From contig NZ_WMEU01000004.1 of NCBI RefSeq assembly GCF_009856295.1, positions 186,001 through 250,000 on the forward strand: 64,000 nt of DNA, given 5' to 3'. The translations under genes and the position numbers were made by a program. Under the pieces are notes generated by a model. That model worked only from the letters and a program-made list of their open reading frames with translations, was not told where the DNA came from and did no database searches. Below, piece by piece: positions 42,419 through 51,011 of the stretch. Origin of the DNA: Pontibacillus yanchengensis (GTDB lineage Bacteria; Bacillota; Bacilli; Bacillales; BH030062). How positions within the stretch are numbered: position 1 is the stretch's first letter; every line of letters begins with the position of its first letter.

Positions 42419-43932
42419 AGTTTCTTTAAAGGTTGATCTGCTGGGCCTTCTAGGACTTCTCCTGTTACGGAGAATCTTGAACCGTGGCATGGGCAGTCCC
42501 ATGTCTTTTCGCCGTTATTCCATTCTACTTCACAGCCTAAATGGGTACAGGTGGTATCGACGACATGAACGCTACCTTCGTCATTTTTATATGCTCCTGC
42601 TCGTTGATTATCATAAAAGACTATATCGCCCTCATTGTTTTGTAAATCCTCGACTTTTTTCTGTGGGGCTTGTACTTTCCCTTTCACGAATTCTTTCGCA
42701 ACATTTAGATTCTCTTTGAGAAAATGTTTTATGCTGGGATCTGCCAGAAAACGCGATGGGGTGTAGAGATCTTCGTACAAAGATTTTTTTCCTTTAATTA
42801 GGTTAGAAATAAGTATTGCTGCTGCTGTTCCATTTGTCATTCCCCATTTTCGATACCCTGTAGCCACATAGATATTGTCATGGCTAGAAGTTAATCGACC
42901 GATATAAGGGACTTTATCTAAGGTTATCAGGTCTTGGGCTCCCCATTGATACAAGGTCTGGTCAACTGTGAAGTGCTCATCTGCAAATTGTTGTAATGCA
43001 TCAAAGTGATTAGAGGTATGTCCACCTTGCCCAGTTTTATGACTTTCTCCCCCTATGAGTAAGATTGAATCACCATCAGCTGTAGCTGTCCGAATGGACC
43101 GTTTAGGCTCATCTGCACTTAAATACATCCCCTCAGTAACGGGTGTTTTTGTTTTAACGCCTATAATATAGGATCGTTCAGCATACATTCGACTAAAGTA
43201 CAATGCTTTGCCATCATAGAATGGAAAATGGGAGCACGAAACAATGGAAGAACATGTGATGCGAGACCCTGCTTTTGTCACGATGGTTGGATGTTCTCCT
43301 TCTTCCACATCATTGGCAACAGTATGTTCGTATATCTGAACATCCATCTTTTTTAACTGATCGATAAGGAAGGATAGGTACCGTAATGGGTGGAACTGTG
43401 CTTGTTTTTCCATAACAATCCCAGCTTTTATATATATATCAATAGGCAATTTATCTACATTTCCACCTGCAATACCAAGTTCCTTATAAGCTTCAGCTTC
43501 TTTCTCAATATCTTTTACGCCTTTATCTGTGTTCGCATAAATGAAAGCATCTTCGTCTGCGAAATCACAATCGATTTGATTCTCCTCTACTAATTGTTTA
43601 ATAAAAGTGAGAGCTTCAGAGTTAGACTTGTAATACTGTCGAGCTTTTTCTTTTCCTAGATGCTGCAACAGTTCATGATAAATAATATCGTGTTGGGCTG
43701 TGATTTTTGCTGTTGTGTGTCCTGTTGTTCCTTTAACAAGCTCATCCGCTTCAAGTATAGCTACTTTATAACCTTCTTTCGCTAATAGATAAGCTGTTGT
43801 TATTCCTGTAATACCACCACCAACAACTCCTACATCAACCGTAATATCCTTAGATAAAGACGGAAAATCAGGTAGGTGTGTGTCTTTAATCCAATAACTT
43901 GTAGGTATGATCCCATTGTGTTCTGCGTTCAT
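42412..43932 (-). CDS. yhfW: FAD-dependent oxidoreductase with C-terminal Rieske domain (YhfW-like)
   Basis: 506 residues: DadA-type FAD domain from VGVVGGGITGITTAYLLAKE (residues 33-52) through TGYRKWGMTNGTAAA, then a Rieske [2Fe-2S] domain at about 425-506 with CTHLGCEVEW and CPCHGSRFSVTGEVLEGPA, giving the two Cys and two His ligands. Length and fusion match B. subtilis YhfW. Likely moves electrons from an amine-type substrate; the natural substrate is unknown. No signal peptide. Confidence 0.9.
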   Translation of the reverse strand: MNAEHNGIIPTSYWIKDTHLPDFPSLSKDITVDVGVVGGGITGITTAYLLAKEGYKVAILEADELVKGTTGHTTAKITAQHDIIYHELLQHLGKEKARQYYKSNSEALTFIKQLVEENQIDCDFADEDAFIYANTDKGVKDIEKEAEAYKELGIAGGNVDKLPIDIYIKAGIVMEKQAQFHPLRYLSFLIDQLKKMDVQIYEHTVANDVEEGEHPTIVTKAGSRITCSSIVSCSHFPFYDGKALYFSRMYAERSYIIGVKTKTPVTEGMYLSADEPKRSIRTATADGDSILLIGGESHKTGQGGHTSNHFDALQQFADEHFTVDQTLYQWGAQDLITLDKVPYIGRLTSSHDNIYVATGYRKWGMTNGTAAAILISNLIKGKKSLYEDLYTPSRFLADPSIKHFLKENLNVAKEFVKGKVQAPQKKVEDLQNNEGDIVFYDNQRAGAYKNDEGSVHVVDTTCTHLGCEVEWNNGEKTWDCPCHGSRFSVTGEVLEGPADQPLKKLL

Positions 43933-44095
43933 AAAAAACCTTCTCCTCGTTTAAGACTTCTTCTCTTTATTTTGTCTTATTTTGGGAAGAGTTATACGAG
44001 TAAAGTACAGACATAAGTAGAAGTCTGTCTCTACTCGTTTTATATAAAGCATATGTGCATGCAACGAAAAGGGGTCACACATCTAATTAATTAAA

Positions 44096-44743
44096 CTACC
44101 AAAGCATATTATAAAGTCTGTCATCAATCACATTTGTATCTATCGGACAGTTTTTTGCATTTTGACCGTACTGCCATCCCCACACGTTTGATTTGCATTT
44201 TGGTTTGGCCGGATTAAATTTCGGTGCTTTCCGTGCCTTTGATACTCCTCGTTCGGGTTGGGCACTCCATAATACGGATTGATTGGAAACCCTGCTATCC
44301 TTCGATACGGCCTTACAATAAGCACTACTGAATGGTCCGTTTACAGGGTCAATGTAGAAACCAGGCTTGTAATCTGTATTATACAGTCCATCCACATAGC
44401 CTCGTATCCAAGATTCGTCTACATTGAAAGCCTTCTCCACATGTGCAAACAGAACACGACCTTTTGGGAATTTTAATCGTTGTGCGTGAAATGTTGCATT
44501 TTGAGCTGTTACTTTCCCTTTTCGATATCCAGTCGCAGACTTGAAATTGTTATAAATCGGCATAACTTTAGTACCGCTATTATGCAATAAGCTAATTTCC
44601 TTTGAGGTTAATCCTTCGGAAGTATTTGGTACAGTCGTTAAGTATCTTCCCCAATATTCAGGTTTTCCAAAGTTCTTTAACACACAGTCATAAAGCTCTT
44701 TCGTAACCTCTTGAGCAGAGTCCACTCCCCAAACGTATCCCAT
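44096..44743 (-). CDS. DUF1906 (glycoside hydrolase-like) domain protein
   Basis: 215 residues. MGYVWGVDSAQEV, YWGRYLTTV, EGLTSKEISLLHNSGTKVMP and GVLWSAQP-like VLWSAQPERG suggest the Rv2525c-like TIM-barrel domain DUF1906, often fused to wall-binding modules in Bacillales; here it stands alone and without a signal peptide. AAAGGGTG precedes ATG 44743. Possibly acts on cell wall during sporulation or lysis (inference). Confidence 0.8.
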   Translation of the reverse strand: MGYVWGVDSAQEVTKELYDCVLKNFGKPEYWGRYLTTVPNTSEGLTSKEISLLHNSGTKVMPIYNNFKSATGYRKGKVTAQNATFHAQRLKFPKGRVLFAHVEKAFNVDESWIRGYVDGLYNTDYKPGFYIDPVNGPFSSAYCKAVSKDSRVSNQSVLWSAQPERGVSKARKAPKFNPAKPKCKSNVWGWQYGQNAKNCPIDTNVIDDRLYNMLW

Positions 44744-44884
44744 TCTCGTACACCCTTTCCTATAATGAATCGACTCGTTACATGTATATTCAAAAATAGG
44801 CAAGGTGACAATGTTTCTTTCAAACAATAACGGGAAGTTGATAAATGTTGACGACTGGATTGTTCTCAAATAAGCAAAGGAGGG

Positions 44885-44982
44885 CACGTTTTGATTCATA
44901 GATCTCCGTGTTTCCTTTATCTTACTGAGGTTCCGTCCACCATACACGTCGCTATCCGGGCGCTTGTGCTTTTCTGTTTGGG
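44885..44982 (+). repeat. Intergenic repeat element, copy 15 (short)
   Basis: ctccgtgtttcctttatctt joined to ccatacacgtcgctatccgg and gcgcttgtgcttttct. The last residues of RarD (KAQAPG) and its stop are encoded by this right end. Confidence 0.8.
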
Positions 44983-45887
44983 AACAATTTGTGTTCGATA
45001 TGGACAAACCATTTGGTTCGAGAGAGGCTATATAAGAATAAAGCAGCCCAAATAAATGTAAATGAAATGAAGTGCGTCTTTGTAAAGGGCTCGTTATATA
45101 GAAATACACCAAGTAACAGCATTATTGTAGGAGCCACATATTGAAGAAATCCGACCATGGAAAGAGGAATTCTTCTCGCTCCGCTTGCAAAAAACAACAA
45201 TGGTATTGCTGTTGCTACTCCAGCGCCCACCAATAACGATGTGACGAGAGGAGAGATGGTAAACGATCCCGATCCTGCTAAGTTGCTCTGGGTTATATAC
45301 AAAATTGCGATAGGCGTAATCATCAATGTTTCAATTGTTAAACCAAACATAGAACTGAGCTGGATTTGTTTTTTTAATAATCCATAGGCTCCAAAGCTTA
45401 AAGCTAAAATCAAAGCTATCCAAGGTACTTGATGAAAATGAATAATTAAATTCATGACACCTATCATTGCTAGAAGGAATGATACGATTTGCCAAGGTGT
45501 GAGCCGCTCTTTCAAAATCACCATGCCAAGCAAAATGCTGACAAGTGGATTAATGTAATATCCTAAGCTAACTTCTACAACATGATTGGCGTTCACAGCC
45601 CAAATGTAGGTCAGCCAATTAATGCTAATTGTGATGGAAGCGAGTGTTATTCCAACTAGTCTCTTTTTATGTTGTATAAGGTGAATCGCCTCATGAAGAA
45701 AGGCTTTCCCATTTTTCGTAACGAACACAATGGCCATCATAAAAAGAAAGGACCAAATAATTCGATGAGCTAATATTTCACCAGCGGGAACCTCCTGCAC
45801 TAGCTTCCAGTAAAGAGGTAAAATCCCCCAAAGGGTGTAGGCGCTAAGGGTATAGATAATACCAACTTTTTGTTCATTTTCAGACAT
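44952..45887 (-). CDS. rarD: RarD-type EamA transporter
   Basis: 311 residues, ten helices in two EamA halves. SAYTLWGILPLYWKL, HRIIWSFLFM, NWLTYIWAVNANHVVEVSLG, YYINPLVSILLGMVILKERL and RIPLSMVGFLQYVAPT are RarD landmarks. Drug/metabolite-type permease of unknown substrate. GAGGGATTG precedes ATG 45887; upstream ATG has no site. Confidence 0.9.
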   Translation of the reverse strand: MSENEQKVGIIYTLSAYTLWGILPLYWKLVQEVPAGEILAHRIIWSFLFMMAIVFVTKNGKAFLHEAIHLIQHKKRLVGITLASITISINWLTYIWAVNANHVVEVSLGYYINPLVSILLGMVILKERLTPWQIVSFLLAMIGVMNLIIHFHQVPWIALILALSFGAYGLLKKQIQLSSMFGLTIETLMITPIAILYITQSNLAGSGSFTISPLVTSLLVGAGVATAIPLLFFASGARRIPLSMVGFLQYVAPTIMLLLGVFLYNEPFTKTHFISFTFIWAALFLYSLSRTKWFVHIEHKLFPNRKAQAPG

Positions 45888-46039
45888 ACAATCCCTCATT
45901 TCTATCTTCCGTTTCCCACTTTATTAGTATAAAACATGGAAGATGGTTACAGAAAGGTGAATCATTCGAAATAAAATTCGTTTTAGATTCTAACGGAGGG
46001 TATTTCAAAAAATAGAATAAAAATTATGAAAACGAGTAC

Positions 46040-46051
46040 TTGTATATACAA
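46040..46051 (+). promoter_or_regulatory. TreR operator 1
   Basis: TTGTATATACAA, a perfect 12-bp palindrome, matches the Bacillus tre operator. Confidence 0.85.
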
Positions 46052-46071
46052 AATGAAATGAATGCGATATC

Positions 46072-46083
46072 ATGTATATACAA
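46072..46083 (+). promoter_or_regulatory. TreR operator 2
   Basis: ATGTATATACAA shares the TGTATATACA core. Centres of the two operators are 32 bp apart, three helical turns, so two TreR dimers can bind on one face. Confidence 0.85.
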
Positions 46084-46107
46084 GATGATAGGAAAACGCT
46101 TTATTTT

Positions 46108-46180
46108 TGGTGAAAAAAGCTCAAGTGCTTTGCTCAACTCGCTGTAGGTGCGGGTACTGGAGCTAGACAACCTTTTATGT
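46108..46180 (-). repeat. Intergenic repeat element, copy 16 (short, inverted) in the treP leader
   Basis: Read leftward: ttgtctagctccagtacccg, cacctacagcgagttgagca, aagcacttgagctttttt. Ends kept, core replaced. It is one of two copies in reverse orientation and lies in the 5' untranslated part of treP; with the operators it fills 45888-46225. Confidence 0.65.
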
Positions 46181-46225
46181 CCTTTACTTTACGAGACAAA
46201 ATTTCATGCAGGGAGAGGGTACATC

Positions 46226-47629
46226 ATGGATTTGAAAAAAGATGCGAAACAAATTCTTGAGGCCATCGGTGGTCAGGAGAATATTGCGGCTGCAACTCAC
46301 TGTGTAACGCGACTACGGTTATCTTTACATGATGAGAGTAAAGTCGATCAAGAAAAACTAGAAAGCATAGAGTCAGTTAAAGGTTCTTTCTCAACAAATG
46401 GACAATTCCAAATTGTGATTGGACAAGGAACTGTTGAGAAGATGTATAAAGAGTTAAATGAGCTTGGAGTTGGAGAAGCTACGAAAGATGATGTGAAAGC
46501 AGCTTCTTCCGAGAAAATGAATCCACTGCAGCGTGCCATTAAAACATTGGCAGATATCTTTATTCCAATTTTACCTGCCATCGTTACAGCTGGTTTGCTT
46601 ATGGGTATCTACAATATCTTCTCCGGGACGGGCATTTTCTTTGATGAGAAGTCCCTGATTGATGTGTACCCACAATGGAGTGACCTGGCGAATATTATTA
46701 ACCTAATAGCGAATACAGCCTTCGTGTTTTTACCCGGATTGATAGGTTGGTCTGCGGTTAAGAAATTCGGTGGTAATCCACTACTTGGTATCGTACTTGG
46801 TTTAATGCTTGTTCACCCAGATTTATTAAACGCATGGTCATATGGTGAAGCAGTAAAAGAAGGTTCTGTTCCGAAATGGAATTTATTTGGATTAGAAGTT
46901 GAAAAGATAGGTTATCAAGGACAAGTACTACCCGTCCTATTTGCTTCGTATATATTAGCTAAAATTGATGTGTTTTTACGTCAGCGTATTCCAGACTCTA
47001 TTCAGTTACTTATCGTTGGACCAGTTGCACTACTAGTGACAGGTTTTATTACGTTTATTGCAATCGGACCACTTATGTTTGGGCTAGGTAACTTGATTAC
47101 TGATGGACTTGTTTCGATCTTCGAAAACTTTGCAGCACTTGGTGGTTTAATTTACGGTGCTCTATATCCAGTAATGGTTATCACAGGTATGCACCATACA
47201 TTCTTAGCTGTCGATATTCAGCTTATCGGTAACACAGGTACAACGTTCTTATGGCCAATTCTAGCACTATCCAACATCTCTCAAGGATCGGCTGCACTTG
47301 GTATGATGGTAGCTACGAAGGATGAAAAACTACGAGGACTAGCTGGTTCATCTGGTGTGTCAGCGTGGTTAGGAATTACAGAGCCTGCCTTATTCGGGGT
47401 GAACTTACGTTATAAGTTTCCATTCATTGCAGCGCTAGTATCTTCAGCTGTTGCAGCTCTAATCATTACGGTGCAAAACGTACAAGCCTCTTCTATCGGT
47501 GTAGGTGGCGTTCCAGGAATTTTCTCTATTCTTCCTGAAGATTGGTTATTCTTCTTGGTTGGAATGGCGATTGTAATTGTATTACCATTCGCAGCTACGT
47601 ACTTGATTGCTAAAGGACGTAAAGTATAA
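46226..47629 (+). CDS. treP: Trehalose-specific PTS enzyme IIBC
   Basis: 467 residues: IIB domain with the phospho-cysteine in ATHCVTRLRLSLHD (about residue 26), then an IIC domain of about ten helices with GLLMGIYNIFSGTG, GMHHTFLAVDIQL and the conserved GITEPALFGVNLRYKFPF. No IIA domain, which is supplied by glucose IIA as usual for TreP. Imports trehalose as trehalose 6-phosphate. GGGAGAGGG stands before ATG 46226. Confidence 0.93.
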   Translation: MDLKKDAKQILEAIGGQENIAAATHCVTRLRLSLHDESKVDQEKLESIESVKGSFSTNGQFQIVIGQGTVEKMYKELNELGVGEATKDDVKAASSEKMNPLQRAIKTLADIFIPILPAIVTAGLLMGIYNIFSGTGIFFDEKSLIDVYPQWSDLANIINLIANTAFVFLPGLIGWSAVKKFGGNPLLGIVLGLMLVHPDLLNAWSYGEAVKEGSVPKWNLFGLEVEKIGYQGQVLPVLFASYILAKIDVFLRQRIPDSIQLLIVGPVALLVTGFITFIAIGPLMFGLGNLITDGLVSIFENFAALGGLIYGALYPVMVITGMHHTFLAVDIQLIGNTGTTFLWPILALSNISQGSAALGMMVATKDEKLRGLAGSSGVSAWLGITEPALFGVNLRYKFPFIAALVSSAVAALIITVQNVQASSIGVGGVPGIFSILPEDWLFFLVGMAIVIVLPFAATYLIAKGRKV

Positions 47630-47654
47630 AAAATATGAGTAAACAAACACGAGT

Positions 47655-47688
47655 GAAATAGCAACCTTGCTTTATTGGTTGCTATTTG
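47655..47688 (+). other. Intercistronic stem-loop between treP and treA
   Basis: aaatagcaacc / ggttgctattt with 10-nt loop and no T-run: a probable mRNA-stability or processing hairpin. Confidence 0.6.
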
Positions 47689-47722
47689 CTCGTTCTAAAT
47701 AACTTCAAAGGACGGTGCAGAC

Positions 47723-49393
47723 ATGACACAACCATGGTGGAAAAATTCTGTTGTTTATCAAATCTATCCTAAAAGCTTTAATGACACGACTGGAAATGGA
47801 ACGGGGGACATTCAAGGTGTTATTGAAAAACTTGATTACCTCGATCAATTGGGAGTTGATGTGATTTGGCTAACTCCAATCTATAAATCTCCTCAACGTG
47901 ACAATGGGTATGACATTAGCGATTATTTTGATATTCATGAAGAGTATGGCACGATGGAGGACTTTGACCGTCTGCTAGAACAAGCTCACAAACGTAACAT
48001 CCGCATTATTATGGACATTGTTGTCAATCATACATCTACTGAGCATGAATGGTTCCAGCAATCCATTCAATCAAAAGACAATCCATATCGTGACTATTAT
48101 ATTTGGAAAGATCCAGTTGATGGTGCTGAACCAACGAACTGGCAGTCTAAGTTCGGAGGAAATGCATGGGCTTACGATGAAGGCACAGGCCAATACTATC
48201 TTCATCTATTCGATGTGACTCAGGCTGACCTAAATTGGGAGAATGAAGCTGTTCGTAATAGTGTCTACGACATGATGCATTTTTGGCTACAAAAAGGTGT
48301 AGATGGATTCCGCTTGGATGTTATTAATTTAATTTCCAAAAATCAGGCATTTCCTAATGACTACGAAGGCGATGGTCGTAAGTATTACACAGACGGTCCT
48401 CGTGTGCATGAATTCATGCATGAAATGAATCAGGAAGTCTTCTCCAAATACGAAATGATGACAGTAGGGGAGATGTCTTCTACCACAATCGATAACTGTG
48501 TGAAATACACAAACCCTGAACGGGAAGAGCTAGATATGACATTTAGCTTCCACCATCTAAAGGTCGATTACCCTAATGGAGAAAAATGGACAGTTGCCGA
48601 CTTTGATTTTCAACAGCTGAAGCAGATTCTATCTGAATGGCAAGTTGGGATGCAGCAAGGTGGCGGCTGGAATGCTCTATTCTGGTGTAACCACGATCAA
48701 CCACGCGTTGTATCACGTTTTGGGAATGATGAAGAGTACCATAAAGAGTCTGCTAAAATGCTTGCAACAACAATTCATTTGATGCGAGGCACTCCTTATA
48801 TTTATCAAGGGGAAGAGTTTGGTATGACTAATCCAAAATTTGATTCCATTGAGCACTATCGTGATGTGGAGGCCCTTAATACGTATAAGATTCTTCAAGA
48901 ACAAGGAAAAGATGAAGAAGAAATCCTAGCCATTTTAGGTCAAAAATCACGAGACAACTCTCGTACACCAATGCAATGGACAGCTGGAAGACAGGCTGGA
49001 TTTACAGAAAATATTCCATGGATACCTGTTGCGTCTAACTATGAACAAGTGAACGCTGAGGCTGCATTAGAAGATGAAACATCCATTTTTTATCATTATC
49101 AGCACCTTATTCAACTACGCAAGCAGTATGATATTATGACACATGGAGAGTATGAACTCATACTCGAAGATGATGATGAAATCTTTGCTTATGTTCGCCA
49201 TGGTGAAGGTGAAAAGCTTGTTGTCGTGAATAACTTTTACGCGAATGAAACAACCTTTACGTTACCAGAAGGTATTGATGTAGAAGGGTTCACTAGTAAC
49301 GTCCTATTAACCAATTATCAAGATACGCAAGGAGACGTTCATCACATCACTCTTCGTCCGTATGAGTCTGTTGTCTTTCATTTAACTAAGTAA
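47723..49393 (+). CDS. treA: Trehalose-6-phosphate hydrolase
   Basis: 556 residues, GH13 fold. VVYQIYPKSFNDTTGNGTGD, MDIVVNHTSTEH, VDGFRLDVINLISK (nucleophile Asp), VGEMSST (acid/base Glu) and WCNHDQPRVVSRFG (third Asp) are all intact. Splits trehalose 6-phosphate into glucose and glucose 6-phosphate. Family could also be oligo-1,6-glucosidase, but the tre context decides. Confidence 0.95.
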   Translation: MTQPWWKNSVVYQIYPKSFNDTTGNGTGDIQGVIEKLDYLDQLGVDVIWLTPIYKSPQRDNGYDISDYFDIHEEYGTMEDFDRLLEQAHKRNIRIIMDIVVNHTSTEHEWFQQSIQSKDNPYRDYYIWKDPVDGAEPTNWQSKFGGNAWAYDEGTGQYYLHLFDVTQADLNWENEAVRNSVYDMMHFWLQKGVDGFRLDVINLISKNQAFPNDYEGDGRKYYTDGPRVHEFMHEMNQEVFSKYEMMTVGEMSSTTIDNCVKYTNPEREELDMTFSFHHLKVDYPNGEKWTVADFDFQQLKQILSEWQVGMQQGGGWNALFWCNHDQPRVVSRFGNDEEYHKESAKMLATTIHLMRGTPYIYQGEEFGMTNPKFDSIEHYRDVEALNTYKILQEQGKDEEEILAILGQKSRDNSRTPMQWTAGRQAGFTENIPWIPVASNYEQVNAEAALEDETSIFYHYQHLIQLRKQYDIMTHGEYELILEDDDEIFAYVRHGEGEKLVVVNNFYANETTFTLPEGIDVEGFTSNVLLTNYQDTQGDVHHITLRPYESVVFHLTK

Positions 49394-49413
49394 AGTAAAA
49401 GAGTGATGGTGTC

Positions 49414-50124
49414 ATGCAACAAAACAAATTTATGTCCATTTATCAGGACATTGTCGAAAAAATAAAAAAAGAGGTCTATAAAGTAGGAGAGAAGCTTCCC
49501 TCGGAAAATGAACTCTCTCAAACGTACGAAACGTCACGAGAAACCATTCGTAAGGCGTTGAATCGGTTGTCTCAGCATGGATATATTCAAAAGGTACGGG
49601 GAAAAGGCTCTATTGTACTAGATATTAAAAAGTTTGATTTCCCTGTCTCCGGACTCGTTAGCTTTAAGGAACTTGCTGATGATATGGGAGAACCACCTGT
49701 TACCGAGGTACATGAGCTCTCCTTATCAAGTCCTGAAGAGCACATTCGTTCCGCAATGGAACTAGATGATGAGGATTTAATCTGGCATGTGACACGCTCC
49801 CGTTCCTTTCAAGGAGAGAAAATTATCTTGGATAAAGATTATATTCTCTATAGCCAAGTACCAAAGCTAACGAAGAGCATTTGCGAGGAGTCCATTTACG
49901 CATATTTGGAACAAGAGTTAGAGCTCAAGATAAGCTTTGCTAAGAAAGAGATCACAGTAGAAGAGCCTACCAATGAAGACGAGCGCTGCCTTGACTTAAA
50001 AGATTATCCTAATGTAGTCGTTATCAAAAACTTTGTGTACCTCGATGATACTACCCTTTTTCAATACACAGAATCCCGCCACCGCCCAGACAAATTCCGA
50101 TTTGTGGATTTTGCAAGAAGGTAG
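49414..50124 (+). CDS. treR: TreR, trehalose operon repressor (GntR family)
   Basis: 236 residues: GntR helix-turn-helix GEKLPSENELSQTYETSRET and RKALNRLSQHGYIQKVRGKG, then a UTRA-type effector domain ending RPDKFRFVDFARR. Senses trehalose 6-phosphate and leaves the operators at 46040/46072. Follows treA by 20 bp. Confidence 0.94.
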   Translation: MQQNKFMSIYQDIVEKIKKEVYKVGEKLPSENELSQTYETSRETIRKALNRLSQHGYIQKVRGKGSIVLDIKKFDFPVSGLVSFKELADDMGEPPVTEVHELSLSSPEEHIRSAMELDDEDLIWHVTRSRSFQGEKIILDKDYILYSQVPKLTKSICEESIYAYLEQELELKISFAKKEITVEEPTNEDERCLDLKDYPNVVVIKNFVYLDDTTLFQYTESRHRPDKFRFVDFARR

Positions 50125-50128
50125 ATGT

Positions 50129-50163
50129 CCCCCCCTGGCCACGTGGTCAGAGGGGTTTTTTAA
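50129..50163 (+). terminator. Terminator of the tre operon
   Basis: cccctggccac / gtggtcagagggg with TTTTTT tail. Confidence 0.92.
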
Positions 50164-50277
50164 GGCATCGCACCTTACTTCGTTAATGAGCTAAAGGGGT
50201 TTATTCATTTAGGTTTTTCTTTTCCGTAAACCGTAGTAAAATCATGATAAACAAACAGAAGAAAAGGAGGGGGAAAA

Positions 50278-50898
50278 ATGAGTGTTACATTATTACTATC
50301 ATTTCTAGGTGCAGCAGTTGTGCTTACTCTAATGCCAGGGCCAGATAATTTATTTGTGCTCGCTCAAAGCATTTCTCAAAATAAAAAAGCAGGTATCATG
50401 ACCACACTTGGATTGTGTACTGGAATTTTCGTACATACTACAGCAGCTGCAGCAGGTATCTCGGCTATTATCTATCAGTCTAGTTTTGCGTTTATGATTG
50501 TGAAATACGCTGGAGCCATATACTTATTATACTTAGCTTGGAGTGCCTTTCGTGAAGGCAAAACATCATTTGAAATAGGTTCAAAGCCTAAACTAAGCTA
50601 TAGTAAGCTTTACAAACGCGGTATATTAATGAATGTATTGAACCCTAAAGTCTCCCTGTTTTTCCTAGCTTTATTTCCGCAATTTATCGACTCTACTCGC
50701 GGAGCGTGGGCGGTTCCTATCCAAATGATTTTGATGGGAATTGTATTTTTACTACAAGCATTTGTCATCTTTGCAATCATAAGTTTTTTTGCGGAAAAAG
50801 TTCGTGTATGGCTTGAGCGATACCCAGCGATAGAAAAACGAATCAACATAATTAAAGGAGTTCTATTAGGCGTGATTGGTGTGAAGCTCGCTATTTAA
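50278..50898 (+). CDS. LysE/RhtB family amino-acid exporter
   Basis: 206 residues, six helices. MPGPDNLFVLAQSISQNKKAG and GLCTGIFVHTTAAAAGIS and MNVLNPKVSLFFLALFPQF are family signatures. Exports an amino acid such as homoserine, threonine or a relative. AAAGGAGGGGG precedes ATG. It stands 114 bp ahead of methionine gamma-lyase. Confidence 0.9.
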   Translation: MSVTLLLSFLGAAVVLTLMPGPDNLFVLAQSISQNKKAGIMTTLGLCTGIFVHTTAAAAGISAIIYQSSFAFMIVKYAGAIYLLYLAWSAFREGKTSFEIGSKPKLSYSKLYKRGILMNVLNPKVSLFFLALFPQFIDSTRGAWAVPIQMILMGIVFLLQAFVIFAIISFFAEKVRVWLERYPAIEKRINIIKGVLLGVIGVKLAI

Positions 50899-50933
50899 TA
50901 CACAAACGTGGTGAGTGTGTGGCACCCTTTCGT

Positions 50934-50948
50934 TAGAAAACGCTTTCA
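50934..50948 (+). promoter_or_regulatory. cre-like sequence upstream of megL
   Basis: TAGAAAACGCTTTCA, one mismatch to the CcpA consensus WTGNAANCGNWNNCW. Confidence 0.4.
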
Positions 50949-51011
50949 TTTATAGCTATCTTCCCATATGATAATAGTAAAGGATTCATCTAAGTAAGAG
51001 GGGGATATAGG

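Noticed and set aside
46088..46102. cre site before treP (aggaaaacgctttat)
   Set aside because: Two mismatches to the CcpA consensus, one at a key end position; too weak to list.
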